Below are positions 24,426 through 35,232 of a stretch of DNA of 64,000 nucleotides, piece after piece. The notes under the pieces are model-generated. The model did not search any database, was not told the DNA's origin, and worked only from the letters and a program-made list of their open reading frames with translations. The stretch lies in contig OY744605.1 of NCBI GenBank assembly GCA_963556255.1, positions 86,218,528 through 86,282,527 of the forward strand, given 5' to 3'. A program made the translations under genes and the position numbers. Source of the stretch: Allolobophora icterica (lineage: Eukaryota; Annelida; Clitellata; Crassiclitellata; Lumbricidae). Numbering within the stretch: position 1 is the stretch's first letter; each line of letters starts with the position of its first letter.

Positions 24426-24502
24426 CTTCAAAAATCACAAAACGTCATATCGTAACCATCATAATATGATGGTTACTATATGACGTTTTGTGATTTTTGA
24501 AG
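24426..24502. repeat. 77-bp near-perfect palindrome
   Basis: Both 38-bp arms read TTCAAAAATCACAAAACGTC outward from each end and continue to the centre at 24464. There is one C/T mismatch (24451 with 24477) and a single central base. It could extrude as a cruciform or give a long hairpin RNA. It abuts the LINE fragment at 24505. Confidence 0.85.
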
Positions 24503-24504
24503 CT

Positions 24505-24861
<357 letters not shown>

Positions 24862-25419
24862 ATACCAAAGGTAGCGTGGTGGCGAAGTTTTAACATCACT
24901 ATACCTCAGTCAACGTTTATATATACAGCAGGGTGTGTAAGAACATTTTGTGGTTTTTATAGGTCTATTAACGTCGACTTTATGCAAATTCAGCAACATA
25001 ATTGCGCTTAATTTTTGATCGTTTATATATATATATTAACTGCATTAACCAATCGAATGAGAATTACAAAGCCAGTTGACTAGCAACAGAGGATGTGAAT
25101 AATCGCTGAGTTACAGCAACATCATTAACACTGAGAAGCTAAAGCGCTACATAAATGCTAAGCGCACGTGACCAAGGATTCCGGATCTCTGCGTCAAGTA
25201 AGAGGGGTATTCAATATAAACCGTGTGAAGAACTAAATCTCCATCTTTTAACCTGATGCAGAAATTACCCGAATATTATTGGCAACGATATCATTAACGG
25301 AGGCTGCAAATCATAGGTGGCTGAGGAGAATTCTGTATGTTTCACGGCGTCGTAAAATATGGAATGAAACGAAATAGAGAACGGAAGGGAGAAGAGGATA
25401 ATGGAGAACATTATCTTTT

Positions 25420-25656
25420 GTTTATTTATTTATTTATTTCGGATATTTCTATAGCGCCTCATCAAGTCTGCTATAACTCAGAGGCGCTCCCGACTACAGC
25501 ATTGGTGTACTGTGTCGGAGTTTTCACGCCGAAGCGCCACGAGCAATCGCGAGTGAAGGATTTGCCCAAGGTCCGTACGCAGCGGCTAGAGTGGGATTCG
25601 AACCTTCAACCCTCCGGTCACAAGGCGCCGAACTTACCACTGAGCCACCACGCCCC
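25420..25656 (-). mobile_element. tRNA-derived SINE with CR1-like 3' tail
   Basis: The minus strand starts GGGGCGTGGTGGCTCAGTGG (A-box-like TGGCTCAGTGG) and continues to GGTTCGAATCC, a perfect polymerase III B box about 40 nt later, so the head is tRNA-derived. An unrelated body of about 80 bp follows. The last 65 bp (gtcgggagcgcctctgag ... ctatagaaatatccg) match the 3' end of the CR1/L2-like LINE at 5610, and the element finishes in (AAAT)n. The 3' tail forms an 8-bp stem, AGCGCCTC with GAGGCGCT (25453-25460, 25481-25488). Transcription by Pol III and mobilisation by the CR1 machinery are inferred from family knowledge. Confidence 0.85.
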
Positions 25657-25689
25657 ACAAATTTAAATTCAAAGGGTAAAGTGTGTTAT

Positions 25690-27359
25690 GGTTAAGACAA
25701 CGTCACAGGGCATGGAAGCCAGAGGATGTCGCTTGACAGTTGATAATGGGTGTAACCTTTTAGACACCTTTAGAACGTGATCAGCCGAAGCTATATATAA
25801 ATAAATTGCGTTTAATCGCTATCTGAAATTTGCTACATATATCACAAGATGAAATTCTCTTCGTAAGTGTCTCACCAACTCTCTTAGGAGTCGCAAATGA
25901 TGATCTGATAGTAAGAAAATAACACGAGTTAAACTAAATGAAGAGACAAACAGTTTTAATCAAAAGAAGTATTATTTCAACCATAGTCTCTATTTAACGA
26001 CGGCTGACAGATAGACGTCGATCAGGATGTCGTCTTTCGTCAACTCCTCTTCTCCATCTTGTGACTGCCACAGCCGTTGACGTCGATGGTTGGTATAGTT
26101 TCCACTTAAGCAAAGCTGTGTCATAACAAAATGACTTCCTTCGCCCTCCTTCCCTATCCAGACTTCGGACTGGCACTACCCGAATAATGCACAGTGGCGG
26201 AAGCGGTTCTTCTGCTGGGACTGACACAACCAGTGTTTCTATAAAACAAGGGTAAGTTAGATCCAGCGTGTAATTGTGGTTCCAAAGGCCGTTTGACGTC
26301 GATCATGCACAGAAGGGATGTCAAAGCTTTTCAATGGTGGCCAGTGGCAAAATTTGTCAGCATCTTATGGCAACAAATTAAGGCCGTTGACGTCAATGAT
26401 TACTTTTCCCAATCGAGTTTTGTCGTGTGGTCGTGCCCGAACTTTGGAAGGAGGCCAATGTCAAATACTTAAATCAAGAATTGTTCTTGTTGAACCAGAT
26501 TATTCGAATAAGATTTCAATTTTTCGATTTCTACGTTTTTTGGCGAGGTATTTTGTCCTATACACAAACGCCAAGAAATCGCACGAAATCTTCCGTCCAA
26601 ACACAGAAGAAATTTAACGCAAATAATAATATTTTTGGCGGAAACTGAAAGAGTGTTGCACGCTCCCTCGGATATCAACAATCAGATTGGAGTCAATAGG
26701 TCAGATTCGATATACACATTCTGGGTTGATTCGATATTGAGATCATAATTCATCCACATCTTACGAAAAAACGAAATTGCAGAATATATAGCTTCAGGTG
26801 AAAACTTTTTAAGGTGTCTTAATAAAATTACGCATTATCCGCTTAGGGCAACAAAATCAGTTGACGTCGACAGAAATTGTTTTAGTATAACCATTGATGG
26901 TTAGTTGCTGTTTAACGACACTCTTCTCTGGACCTGGGACTGGCACTACCACAGGTAGGGTAGTTGCGGAGTTGAAAATTAAGACTTTTCAGATCATAAT
27001 ACGGGACTGCTCAACTGCTTTCTCTTATAAGGTTAAATTTACACTTAAAAGGTCTGTAATTATTTTTGAACTGTTCTCACGTTTCTTATAGCATAATGCA
27101 GCTTCAAAATTGGCATTTTAGCTAAGGAACTTGTTGTTGTTTACTGGAGTTTGGGAAGAACTCGATCTTATAATAGTGCGTGATCATAAGATCTATCTGA
27201 TAGGAGCTTTTGGACGCTTTTTGGTAGAGCATTCCTATCAAAGTTTTCGTCAGTTCCTATTTGTGCTGTTACGTAATAGTGTTTCCTGATTATTGCACTG
27301 ATCACATGATCTGGTTTGGTACAATTGCAATCATATCTATCACCAGACTGATTGAACGA
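25690..27359. repeat. Mosaic of dispersed modules, left part
   Basis: Contains copies of the hairpin module (25705-25745 plus; 26060-26095, 26285-26315 and 26365-26400 minus) and of the TTTAAAGGTGTCTAA signal (25760-25774, 26806-26820). It also holds the GTTTAACGAC...GGCACTACC module (26100-26200, 26910-26960). No coding region is supported. Confidence 0.6.
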
Positions 27360-27790
27360 CATTGACCATTAATATAGCGCTGCAATACTACGACTTAAAG
27401 TTGCAGAAACAGGACTTTTATTAGATAATAAACAAAGCTTCCGTACTCATAGGATCAGATGAAGCGATTGAAATGTGTAACTGACGAATAAAGGTATAAT
27501 TATGTTGTGATTAGAGACCTCTGACGACTTCCATTGATTTCGCCTCTACCTTACTTTACAAATTTTTTATTTGTTCTTCTCGAATGAGAAGATTTATCAT
27601 TACTTTACATTGCTTGTCGACATCTTACGGTGACCTCAACGCCAGTATTATGGTGAACGTCAACTGCCCATAGAACGAAAACGATGACTATATTGCCGTG
27701 TGAGCAGCGATTTAAAGGTGTCTAAGCTAGTGGGTAAAATCAGATGCACATGTTAGGCAAAGAATTAGCACAGCAAATTGCGCCCTCTCT
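27360..27790 (+). repeat. 430-bp direct repeat, partner of 62045-62465
   Basis: Both copies share, in the same order, gaccattaatatagcgctg, tactacgactt/gctacgactt, gattgaaatgtgtaac, tacctta/tatctta plus ctttacaa, acttta-cattg, tcgacatcttacgg, gatttaaaggtgtctaa and aaatcagatgca. The copies are 34.7 kb apart and clearly diverged. Confidence 0.75.
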
Positions 27791-28239
27791 TCATCATCCG
27801 TCAAACTTTTTGTGACTTTTATCAACTCAACTTCTTTATTCCTGATTTGTTCATATCAGCCCCCTTTATTTTGCAGTAGCCACGAGAGGTCGCCAAACTA
27901 TGAATATAAACAGCGAAAGAAAAAGTCTCTTGATCGTCCTTTACAAGGCTCTTTCTTGGCAATTCCTTCCGATACAATTAAACTTGATTATTTTTCAAAA
28001 ATTAATTAATTCGATGTCATTTTCCCAGCAACCAATATATTTTGGTTAATTCTATATACTAATAAAAACATGCTGTTCTGTTTTATTTCGTTCAACACCT
28101 TTACATGACTCTCTCTAGAGGCCATGAATTTGAAAATTTCGTTTAATCGGTGCTTAATATTCAGGTGCTCCCTCTAGAATTAGGCATCGATGTCAACGGC
28201 CAAAGCAGCCACAGGCTATCATATCGGCGTATCTTATCA
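27791..28239. repeat. Duplicated segment with GGTTAATT-type module
   Basis: The series atgaatataaacagcga, ccttccgatacaatt, gatgtcatt, ttttggttaatt and acctttacatgac recurs, diverged, at 43100-43250 and 52285-52500. The section 28075-28240 matches 39700-39850. No gene is seen. Confidence 0.6.
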
Positions 28240-28376
28240 TGACAGTTATAAAGCTCCTCTCGCAGAATAACTATTCAGAGGCGCTCTCAGCACAGAAGCC
28301 CCGGGAAAACAGAAATGTCTATAGGGAACGCTAGACCGATGAGGAAAAGTAAGTCAATAGTTTGGCCCTGAGCAGG
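28240..28376 (-). mobile_element. CR1-like LINE 3' fragment
   Basis: Reverse complement of the terminal coding and 3' region found at 58245-58390 (tcagaggcgctctcagcac, gaccgatgaggaaaag). It ends at gagcaggg, directly followed by the same foreign sequence (gcgggtatacagcgcg) that interrupts the copy at 39983, so the two loci share one ancestral insertion event. Confidence 0.65.
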
Positions 28377-28454
28377 GTATACGCGGGTATACAGCGCGTA
28401 CTCACCTCTAGAGACCGTATATTGGGGTATGACACGCGATAGCTATTCTATGTT

Positions 28455-28845
28455 ACGTCCCGATGAGCGATCGTCCCTATGAGCGATCGTCCATTTGAGC
28501 GATCGTCCCTATGAGCGATCGTCCATTTGAGCGATCGTCCCTATGAGCGATCGTCCATTTGAGCGATCGTCCCTATGAGCGATCGTCCATTTGAGCGATC
28601 GTCCCTATGAGCGATCGTCCATTTGAGCGATCGTCCCTATGAGCGATCGTCCATTTGAGCGATCGTCCCTATGAGCGATCGTCCATTTGAGCGATCGTCC
28701 CTATGAGCGATCGTCCATTTGAGCGATCGTCCCTATGAGCGATCGTCCATTTGAGCGATCGTCCCTATGAGCGATCGTCCATTTGAGCGATCGTCCCTAT
28801 GAGCGATTGTCCTATGAGCGATCTTCATATGAGCGATAGTCCGAA
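28455..28845. repeat. Tandem array, 32-bp unit of two 16-bp half-units
   Basis: About ten copies of a 32-bp unit. Each half is gagcgatcgtcc followed by ctat or attt in strict alternation; the last three half-units are diverged. Each half contains the palindrome CGATCG. The array interrupts sequence that is continuous at 43510-43560 (gctattctaagttacgtccc). Confidence 0.9.
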
Positions 28846-29851
28846 TACCGTAACGAGAGTCAATAGCGCTATCAATTTATTAGTTTCCATAATTAACCAA
28901 AATACAATGGTTACTAAGTAGAATGACATTGAATTTCTTACTTCATTTACTACAAAAGTTGCTGATTCTAAGTTTATCGGTATGAATTGTTTTGAAAGAA
29001 CCTTGAGAGGACGATTACTCGATCCACGTGTTAATTCTTAGCTTTGCGACACTTTGACGTCGATACTTAATTCTTGCTGGAAATGTTGTTTAAGCTACCG
29101 TTTACCCACAATTTTCGTATTCATGTCCTTTAGAGAAAGTGATATTAAGGTGTGTAACGACAGCAATAGCGCAATAAATTTTAAAGTATCCAGAATTAAC
29201 CAAAATTACAATGGTTACTATTTCCAATTTTATCAAATTTATTCATTTAGATCATGCAACTGATTTTTAATAATTAATTTAACTGCATCGGAAGGAATTT
29301 CCTAGAAAGAGCGTTGTATAGGACAATAATTTACTCGACCCATGTGATAATTCGTTTCCTGTTTATATTAATAGTTTGGCGACATCTTGTGGTTGCAACA
29401 GATCAAAGGCGGCTCATATGGACAAAGCAGAAATAAAGGAGTTGATGCGACTACCATACACATTTTGTATAACTTTCTCTTTAAAATTTAAATTTTACGC
29501 TGCTATAATTATAGTAACACATTGAGCCCTTAACATCGTAAAAGCGGGCGCAGAGTGCATAAGATTGGTTTGCTGCGTCAAATCTTTGTCTAACATGCGT
29601 ATCTGATTTTGCGCCATGGCTTTAGACACCTTTAAATCGGTGTTCAAACGGCAATGTAGTTCTCGCTTTCGTTTAAACGCTACTCACAACGTTCATCGGA
29701 GTATCGTTACAATAATTATGGTAACGTTAAGGTCAAAGGCAGTCGTCGGAGGTCTTTAAGCAATGGAACCTGCTTGCGTTTATGCTAGGAAACTCCTTTA
29801 TTGGCTGTTTTGTAAAGTCTAGCATGGCATTGGAATCTTGAGTATTCGATG
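28846..29851. repeat. Mosaic of dispersed modules
   Basis: Two inverted copies of the AATTAACCAAAATACAATGG module (28880-28920, 29170-29225) follow degenerate hairpin modules. The TTTAGACACCTTTAAA signal is at 29621-29635 within an inverted copy of the 27700-27770 segment. No coding region is seen. Confidence 0.55.
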
Positions 29852-30290
29852 CTATAATTGTCGAGTCAGTGAGCAGGTTGGATATAGTGATACAGAAGCA
29901 ACTGGTTGTTTAGTTGCTTCTTCAACTTTTTGAACTGCTGGAGTATAAGTGACTTTTTCTACAGCGCGCAAATTTAGGACTTCCTGGATTTTAATGTAAT
30001 ACATTGGGTATTGCCTATGAGCTGCACCGTGTTTCTGGTTCCTGGCTACAATTGGCACATTTAGGGGCGTCTTCATTGGGACTTTCATTGTAGATGTGAT
30101 TACCACTACAACGGCTGCAAGTTAGGTTATTTCTACATTGATCTGGTAAGTGCCCGAACCTTTGACATCGTGGCTTAGGTACGAACGGGTTGACTTTATA
30201 CCTCTGACCGTCTATCTATATAGTACTTGTGAATTAAGATCCATTCCCTTGGGGTACGCAATTAAGGTAGTTTTACTGGTTGTTGGCTCT
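29852..30290 (-). pseudogene. Diverged I-clade LINE ORF1 fragment
   Basis: Minus-strand reading gives TTLIAYPKGMDL, then in shifting frames KVNPFVPKPRC, CSRCSGNH, AHRQYPMYYIKIQEVLNLRA and EKVTYTPAVQKVEEA. These align in order with ORF1 of the intact element (TLIAYPKGTVLP, RINPFVPRPLRC, CSRCSGSH, IYIKIQSALKIRA). At least two stops or frameshifts interrupt it. Divergence at conserved positions shows a separate, older lineage. Confidence 0.7.
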
Positions 30291-30682
30291 CTTTCTATCA
30301 TTTTACACCCATCTCGTCATGTGTGGTGCATAAGGTCTAGGCCTATTTAACGAAGTCGTCATCTCGAAGATGATTGACGTCATTTACAAGAACAATGTGC
30401 ACAGACCACTGCCTGCTTAGCGTCAAACGCCCTCTCGATGTCATCGGGGAGACGGATTATCTGGTCCTGACAACATCTCATTCTTCTGAAGCCTCATTGG
30501 TATCGATTGAAGAACCCGTTTGTGTCCATGTGGAAACACACGTTAATGTTTCTATCGTTTTATATACTATGCTCGTCAATGGATTTGTTTGGCTTAGTTT
30601 CAGTGTTACATGTGACTACTCAATTAACGCAAAAGCTTAATATATTGCGCCCTGAAAACGCGTTTTAAAGGTGTCTAAGTAT

Positions 30683-31013
30683 GGACAAGAATGGAAAAGG
30701 TGAGCTGGACGGAGCGAATGACAAATGAAGAGGTGTTGCAAAGAGTATAAGAAAAAAGATCACTGATCACAACATTAAGAGAAAGACAAAAGAATTGGAT
30801 TGGAAACCTATTAAGAGGAGACTCCCTCTTGAGAGAAATCATAGAGGGGAGATTGCAGGAAAGGAGAGGGAGAGGAAGACCGCGACAGATGATGATGGGA
30901 TGGATGATGACCGAAGGATACAGCGGAATGAAGAGAAGAGCACAGCGAAGAGAGGAATGGCGTCATTGGAAGTGGAAACCTGCCGAAGGGCAGAGAACTT
31001 AAAGAAGAAGAAG
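30683..31013 (+). mobile_element. 5'-truncated RTE-type LINE, terminal 330 bp
   Basis: Translation gives SWTERMTNEEVLQ, then RERQKNWIGNLLRG, LLREIIEGRLQ, GRGRPRQ and RREEWRHWKW, aligning with the carboxy terminus of the copy at 48879-49658. It ends in (AAG)n. A probable 7-bp target-site duplication, aagtatg, lies at 30676-30682 and 31014-31020. It interrupts a copy of the TTTAAAGGTGTCTAA module (30663-30678). Confidence 0.75.
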
Positions 31014-31105
31014 AAGTATGACATGTGTCATATTATCCGCAGTCAGAGCCACATCTTGTGCCTGTCAGGACCATTGACTTCGTTGTGTAAAGTCTTTGTT
31101 TAGCG

Positions 31106-31281
31106 CAGTGCCGCATTAAGGCTAGTGCGGCCCGGGTGCTGTGATTACCTATATATAGCCATCAGCGCGGGCCCAATGACAAGTACAATGACAATTTTAA
31201 TGTACTTCCGAAAATGCGGACCCCTCAAAACTGCGGGCCCGTGTGCTGCAGCACCGTTAGCACCCCCTTAATGCGGGCCTT
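31106..31281. mobile_element. Probable short hAT-type MITE
   Basis: The terminal words GCCGCATTAAGG (31110-31121) and CCTTAATGCGGG (31267 onward) are inverted, with a second inner pair gtgcggcccgg/ctgcgggccc. Candidate 8-bp flanks gtttagcg and ctttaacg agree at 6 of 8 positions, so the insertion would be old. Confidence 0.5.
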
Positions 31282-31339
31282 CTTTAACGACTTTGTCTCA
31301 TAACGAAGACGGATTGATTACATAGGTGGAGTTACGTCA

Positions 31340-32275
31340 TCCATTGGATGGATTCCAACAGTTTAACAACAAAATTCGTAAAAATTCGCGAATTTTTTGT
31401 CTATTTTAAAATTAGTAAAAATTCGTAAAAATTCGTTGGGCCATTGTCTTTACATTGACAGTGGCGTTTTGCAAAAACAGCGTAAGCAGCAACAACAAAT
31501 GTGATGACGTCATGATTTGTTGTGTTAAGCTTGTGCTTAGAATTTAGCCTAATATAAAATTCAATATGAAAGTTTATTAGTAACGAGTTAATTTAGTTAA
31601 AATCTAATTTCTTAAAGATGAAAGAGCATGGACCCGAGTGGAAGTATGTAGTAATTTTGGAGGAGAAGGAAAGGGTAATCCAAATATAGTGTTGTTTTTG
31701 CGACAAGGAATTTGTTGGTTGTTCTGCCCGAATTCAGGACCATTTGCATGGCGAAAATACAGAAACCAGAGTCGAATGGGAGCAGTGGGCTGTTCCTGAC
31801 TCAGAATCAGAGGACGGTGAAGTTGAAGACACAGCTCGGTGAACGTTGCCAACCCTTTTAAACCATATTTGGTTGCAAGCTGTGTAAGTGACTGACTGGT
31901 GACACTGGAGCTGCATGGGGCACTGGTGGCTTTTCGTTCTGCTGTCACACACCCCAACTATGATAGAAATCGAAGTTCAAGTCTCCAACTAGAACAGCAT
32001 CTGAGTATCAGTAGGCCTACTATTGTGTTGCTAGTCAGCTATCTTTTACGGCTGATTGATTGATTGCCTATATATATGACATTGACATTTACTTGCTAAA
32101 AAGTTGAAAAGTAAACAAATAGAATTCCATTTATTATTCGTTGCCATGACAACGAAATCTATTATATTATTATTTCACAAATTTTAACGAATTTTAAAAC
32201 TGCAGTTTTAAAATTCGTTAAAATTCGTGAATTTTTAAAATTCTTAAAATTCGTAAGATGCGAATTCTCGAACTA
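31340..32275. mobile_element. AT-rich element with AAATTCG-repeat ends and a BED-finger remnant
   Basis: Both ends are built from aaaattcgtaaaattcg-like repeats in direct and inverted orientation (31365-31440 and 32185-32265). Between them lies the BED-type remnant at 31617-31841. The termini and target-site duplication could not be fixed, so the boundaries are approximate. Confidence 0.4.
31617..31841 (+). pseudogene. BED-type zinc-finger remnant of a hAT transposase
   Basis: Reads MKEHGPEWKYVVILEEKERV, then a stop at 31687-31689, CCFCDKEFVGCSARIQDHLHG, and an acidic DSESEDGEVEDTAR before a second stop. The order W..V, C-x2-C, IxxHL..G fits the BED finger that opens many hAT transposases. 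The catalytic part is absent. Confidence 0.5.
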
Positions 32276-32524
32276 TGCCTAGAAGAGTCACACAGCACAA
32301 ACGCTAGCCCAACCAATGGCTTCCAAATCGAACCTGAGCAAAATTAATCCTCATCAACATCAACGGCCTTTGATGCCATAAACTGTTCGATTCAAGCCTT
32401 AAATTTAATCATCTATTGAAATTCCACTACTGCCAATTCCGTTTTATAATCGCAAATCCATATAGCTCACTCGCAGAGAACATGGATCAACTAGTCTGAA
32501 ACTGCTCTGCTGGCACCTGGAAGT

Positions 32525-32705
32525 TGAAGCAGGTGGAACTGTGGAATTTGGAGCCGGTTGGACCGTGGAAGTTGGAGCCGATGGGAAGGTGGAAGTTGGA
32601 GCCGATGTCATCATGGAAGTTGGAGCCGATGGGACGTGAAAGTTGGAGCCGGTGGGACTGTGGTAGTTTGAGCCGGTGGCACAGTGAAAGTTGTAGCAAC
32701 AGCTC
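32525..32705. repeat. Minisatellite of about 24 bp, seven imperfect units
   Basis: The unit is tggaagttggagccgatggg with a few variable bases at its end. The open frames on both strands here simply translate the repeat. Confidence 0.85.
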
Positions 32706-35110
32706 GCAGGAGATTTTTACTAGAAAGGTATATGAACTAACTGAATCTTGCTATAGCGCTATGTAAATAGTGCTATTATTATTACTATTAATTTTTTATT
32801 AAAAGTAAAATTATCATTATTGTTATTAGGCCTATTATCGACACTTGGATATATATAGTTGTACAGAACAGTATTGTATCTAGTGATTTCTGTCGCTCCG
32901 GTTTTGTCTATTGCACCAGTCATCAACTGATGGTTTTCAGTAATTAGCAAAATCTCGTGACTACCACAGCCGTTGACGTCGGCATAACCTTATTTCAAAA
33001 CAGAACACAGTCCTTTTAGAACTATGTGAGATTCAATGAGTGTCACAAATTAGTTTTTGCTTAATAAAGCGTTTTTGCCAATGGCAGCAGTTCGTACGTG
33101 CAATTTCTAATTATATAACATTTGTTGTCAGCTTTTAAAAGGTGTCGAATAAGGTCTCGAAATATTCACATCTACCGTCATCTTGCGGCTCCCACGGCTG
33201 TAGATGTCGGCCGTTTCACTGGGTGTTTTGTTTAACGACGCTGTTTCATAACAGTTACTGTCGTCAACCGCCTTTGATGTCATAAGAAGACCTTAAACTT
33301 TGAAATAATAACTGTTCAAAATAATATCTGTCAATGTAGGCCTATTATAAGGTCGCCTTCAACAGCTCTGTCAGTCGTAAGACATCGTTAAACAATGGTG
33401 GCTACTTCTAGCTCATTAATTTGAAAGAAAAAATCAAACAAACCCAAAAAGTGATCACGTTATACACCTTTAAAAAGGAGTTTAGAGATGCTATATATTA
33501 CAATGGCAATAAAATTTTAATACTGAACCGTGATTCGCCTTTTGTAAATGAAAATTGCCACTATCCAATAATGATATAAAATTTCTTTGATTATACAGTG
33601 AGAAAAGTAGAAAATATTTTGATGCCTATCCGTCCGTTCGTCTGTTCCTCTGTGTGTCTGTCTGTCTGTCTGTCTGTCTATGTCTGTATGTGGCCATCCG
33701 TCAGGACTGTCAGTCAGTCTGTTTCTCCAGTCTTTCTATGGAGTTCCAGCCTAATCAATATTCATTACAACTCAGCACAATCAAATATTGAATATACAAA
33801 TTAAATGTTAAATTTAGTTCTTATTTTGCACATGTTGTTTATGTTCAACTGGCGAACATTCGTTGTCTTCTCTTTAAAATTAACGACATTGTTTCACTAC
33901 AAATATCATCGGCGCCACCCTCCTCCTTTATTCACGCTTCAGACTGTCACCACCAGAAAACTTTTTCTGCTCTTGTGAAGAATGTATGTCGAACGTGCTT
34001 CTACCATCTGCGCCAGATTCACATTTTACGTTAAGATTATCGTGATGGAATTTCTCTCCGTGTATTCCGCAATTTAATGCATTGCCCGCTTACCATTGGA
34101 GCCGCCACGACCTTGACGCAGGCATTCACATGTGCCAAAATCGAATATTGCAATGCCATTTAGGCCGGCCTAACTCTTTCCCGTATGAATCAAGTGCTCT
34201 CCATTTTATATCAGTTAGCCGCTAAATATCGTTTCGGAAAGTATGTGTACTTTAAGTGTCTCGTCTATTCGTGGGTCTATTGCTACCGAGTCAGATTATG
34301 TGAGGCTTGTCAAGTCAGCCGCGTGGAAATGTCTCGTTTTGGCTGATTTTGACAACACCTACAATCATCAGCGCATGGCATCCGCCACGTGATTAGTAAC
34401 AACTAAAAACGAACAGTCGAGATTTTCCACGTGCTCTCCTGTAATCCTTCAGAACTCTGCTATAAAGATTCCAGCAACTCGTCTGTTGCCAAGAAGGTGG
34501 ATGCAGTCTTATCGGGCACCATACTTAGAATATTTAGCATTTGCAGCATCGGCTACCAATGAACTCGCAAAATGTGAGCGTTGTGTCTTGCATTATTACT
34601 CTATCGTATCCCAAGTATCTTTGCGTCTCATTCTGATCCGACGCTGTTTCTTGAGATGAACTCTTGCTATTCGCAGTTTTAGGTCTCTGTTCAAGATCTT
34701 CAGTTTGTAGTTTTCGCCTGTGTCTGAAAAGTATCAAGTAACGCTTAGGCGAAATTTAAATATCTATAGGTTCGGAAAAGCCGTAATAAAGGTGTCTAAA
34801 CTTACATTTAATCTCGCAATTCTCAGCGTCCTGTGTTTAACGATATTTAACGTAGTCGATTACGTCGTCTAGCCTAACGGAAGCATTTGTTTTTAGATTG
34901 AGTTTAATACACGGAACATTCCCATAGCCACACACGTTCCTCAGTGCTGAAGATGACCTAAAAACTTTCTTGAATTTACATTGAATAGTTCTCCTTCACG
35001 CATCTATTTTAAACACCTTTAAATAACTAATTCCGTTTGTTCGTCCGTTAACTGAACCCAGTAATGACTCTATGCAAAATATCTCAGTCCAGGATTACAA
35101 AAGACAGAAT
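32706..35110. repeat. Mosaic of dispersed modules, no genes seen
   Basis: Hairpin modules lie at 32955-32985 (minus), 33175-33215 (minus) and 33265-33300 (plus). TATA plus TTTAAAGGTGTCTAA-type signals lie at 33133-33149, 33463-33475, 34785-34800 and 35007-35022. A (TCTG)n-like tract is at 33640-33725. No coding region is supported. Confidence 0.55.
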
Positions 35111-35232
35111 CGACTTGATTACTGCAACGTGATCCTTACCAGCGTTTCAAAATATCTGTACGACAAACTTCAATCTGTTTCCCTTCAACGTTTCGACTAC
35201 AAAAATGGAACAGGTATGTTGCCTGTCTTTTA
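35111..35232 (+). pseudogene. CR1-like LINE thumb-region fragment
   Basis: Reads RLDYCNVILTSVSKYLYDKL and QSVSLQR, the LDYCNSLL...LQ..QN block that follows the palm in CR1/L2-like reverse transcriptases. Only about 40 codons remain. Confidence 0.6.

Noticed and set aside
28455..28845. CRISPR array, because of regular short repeats
   Set aside because: There are no unique spacers; the units abut and alternate, and the genome is metazoan.
31604..31957. A 117-residue minus-strand open frame
   Set aside because: It is antisense to the BED-finger remnant, which carries the recognisable motif.
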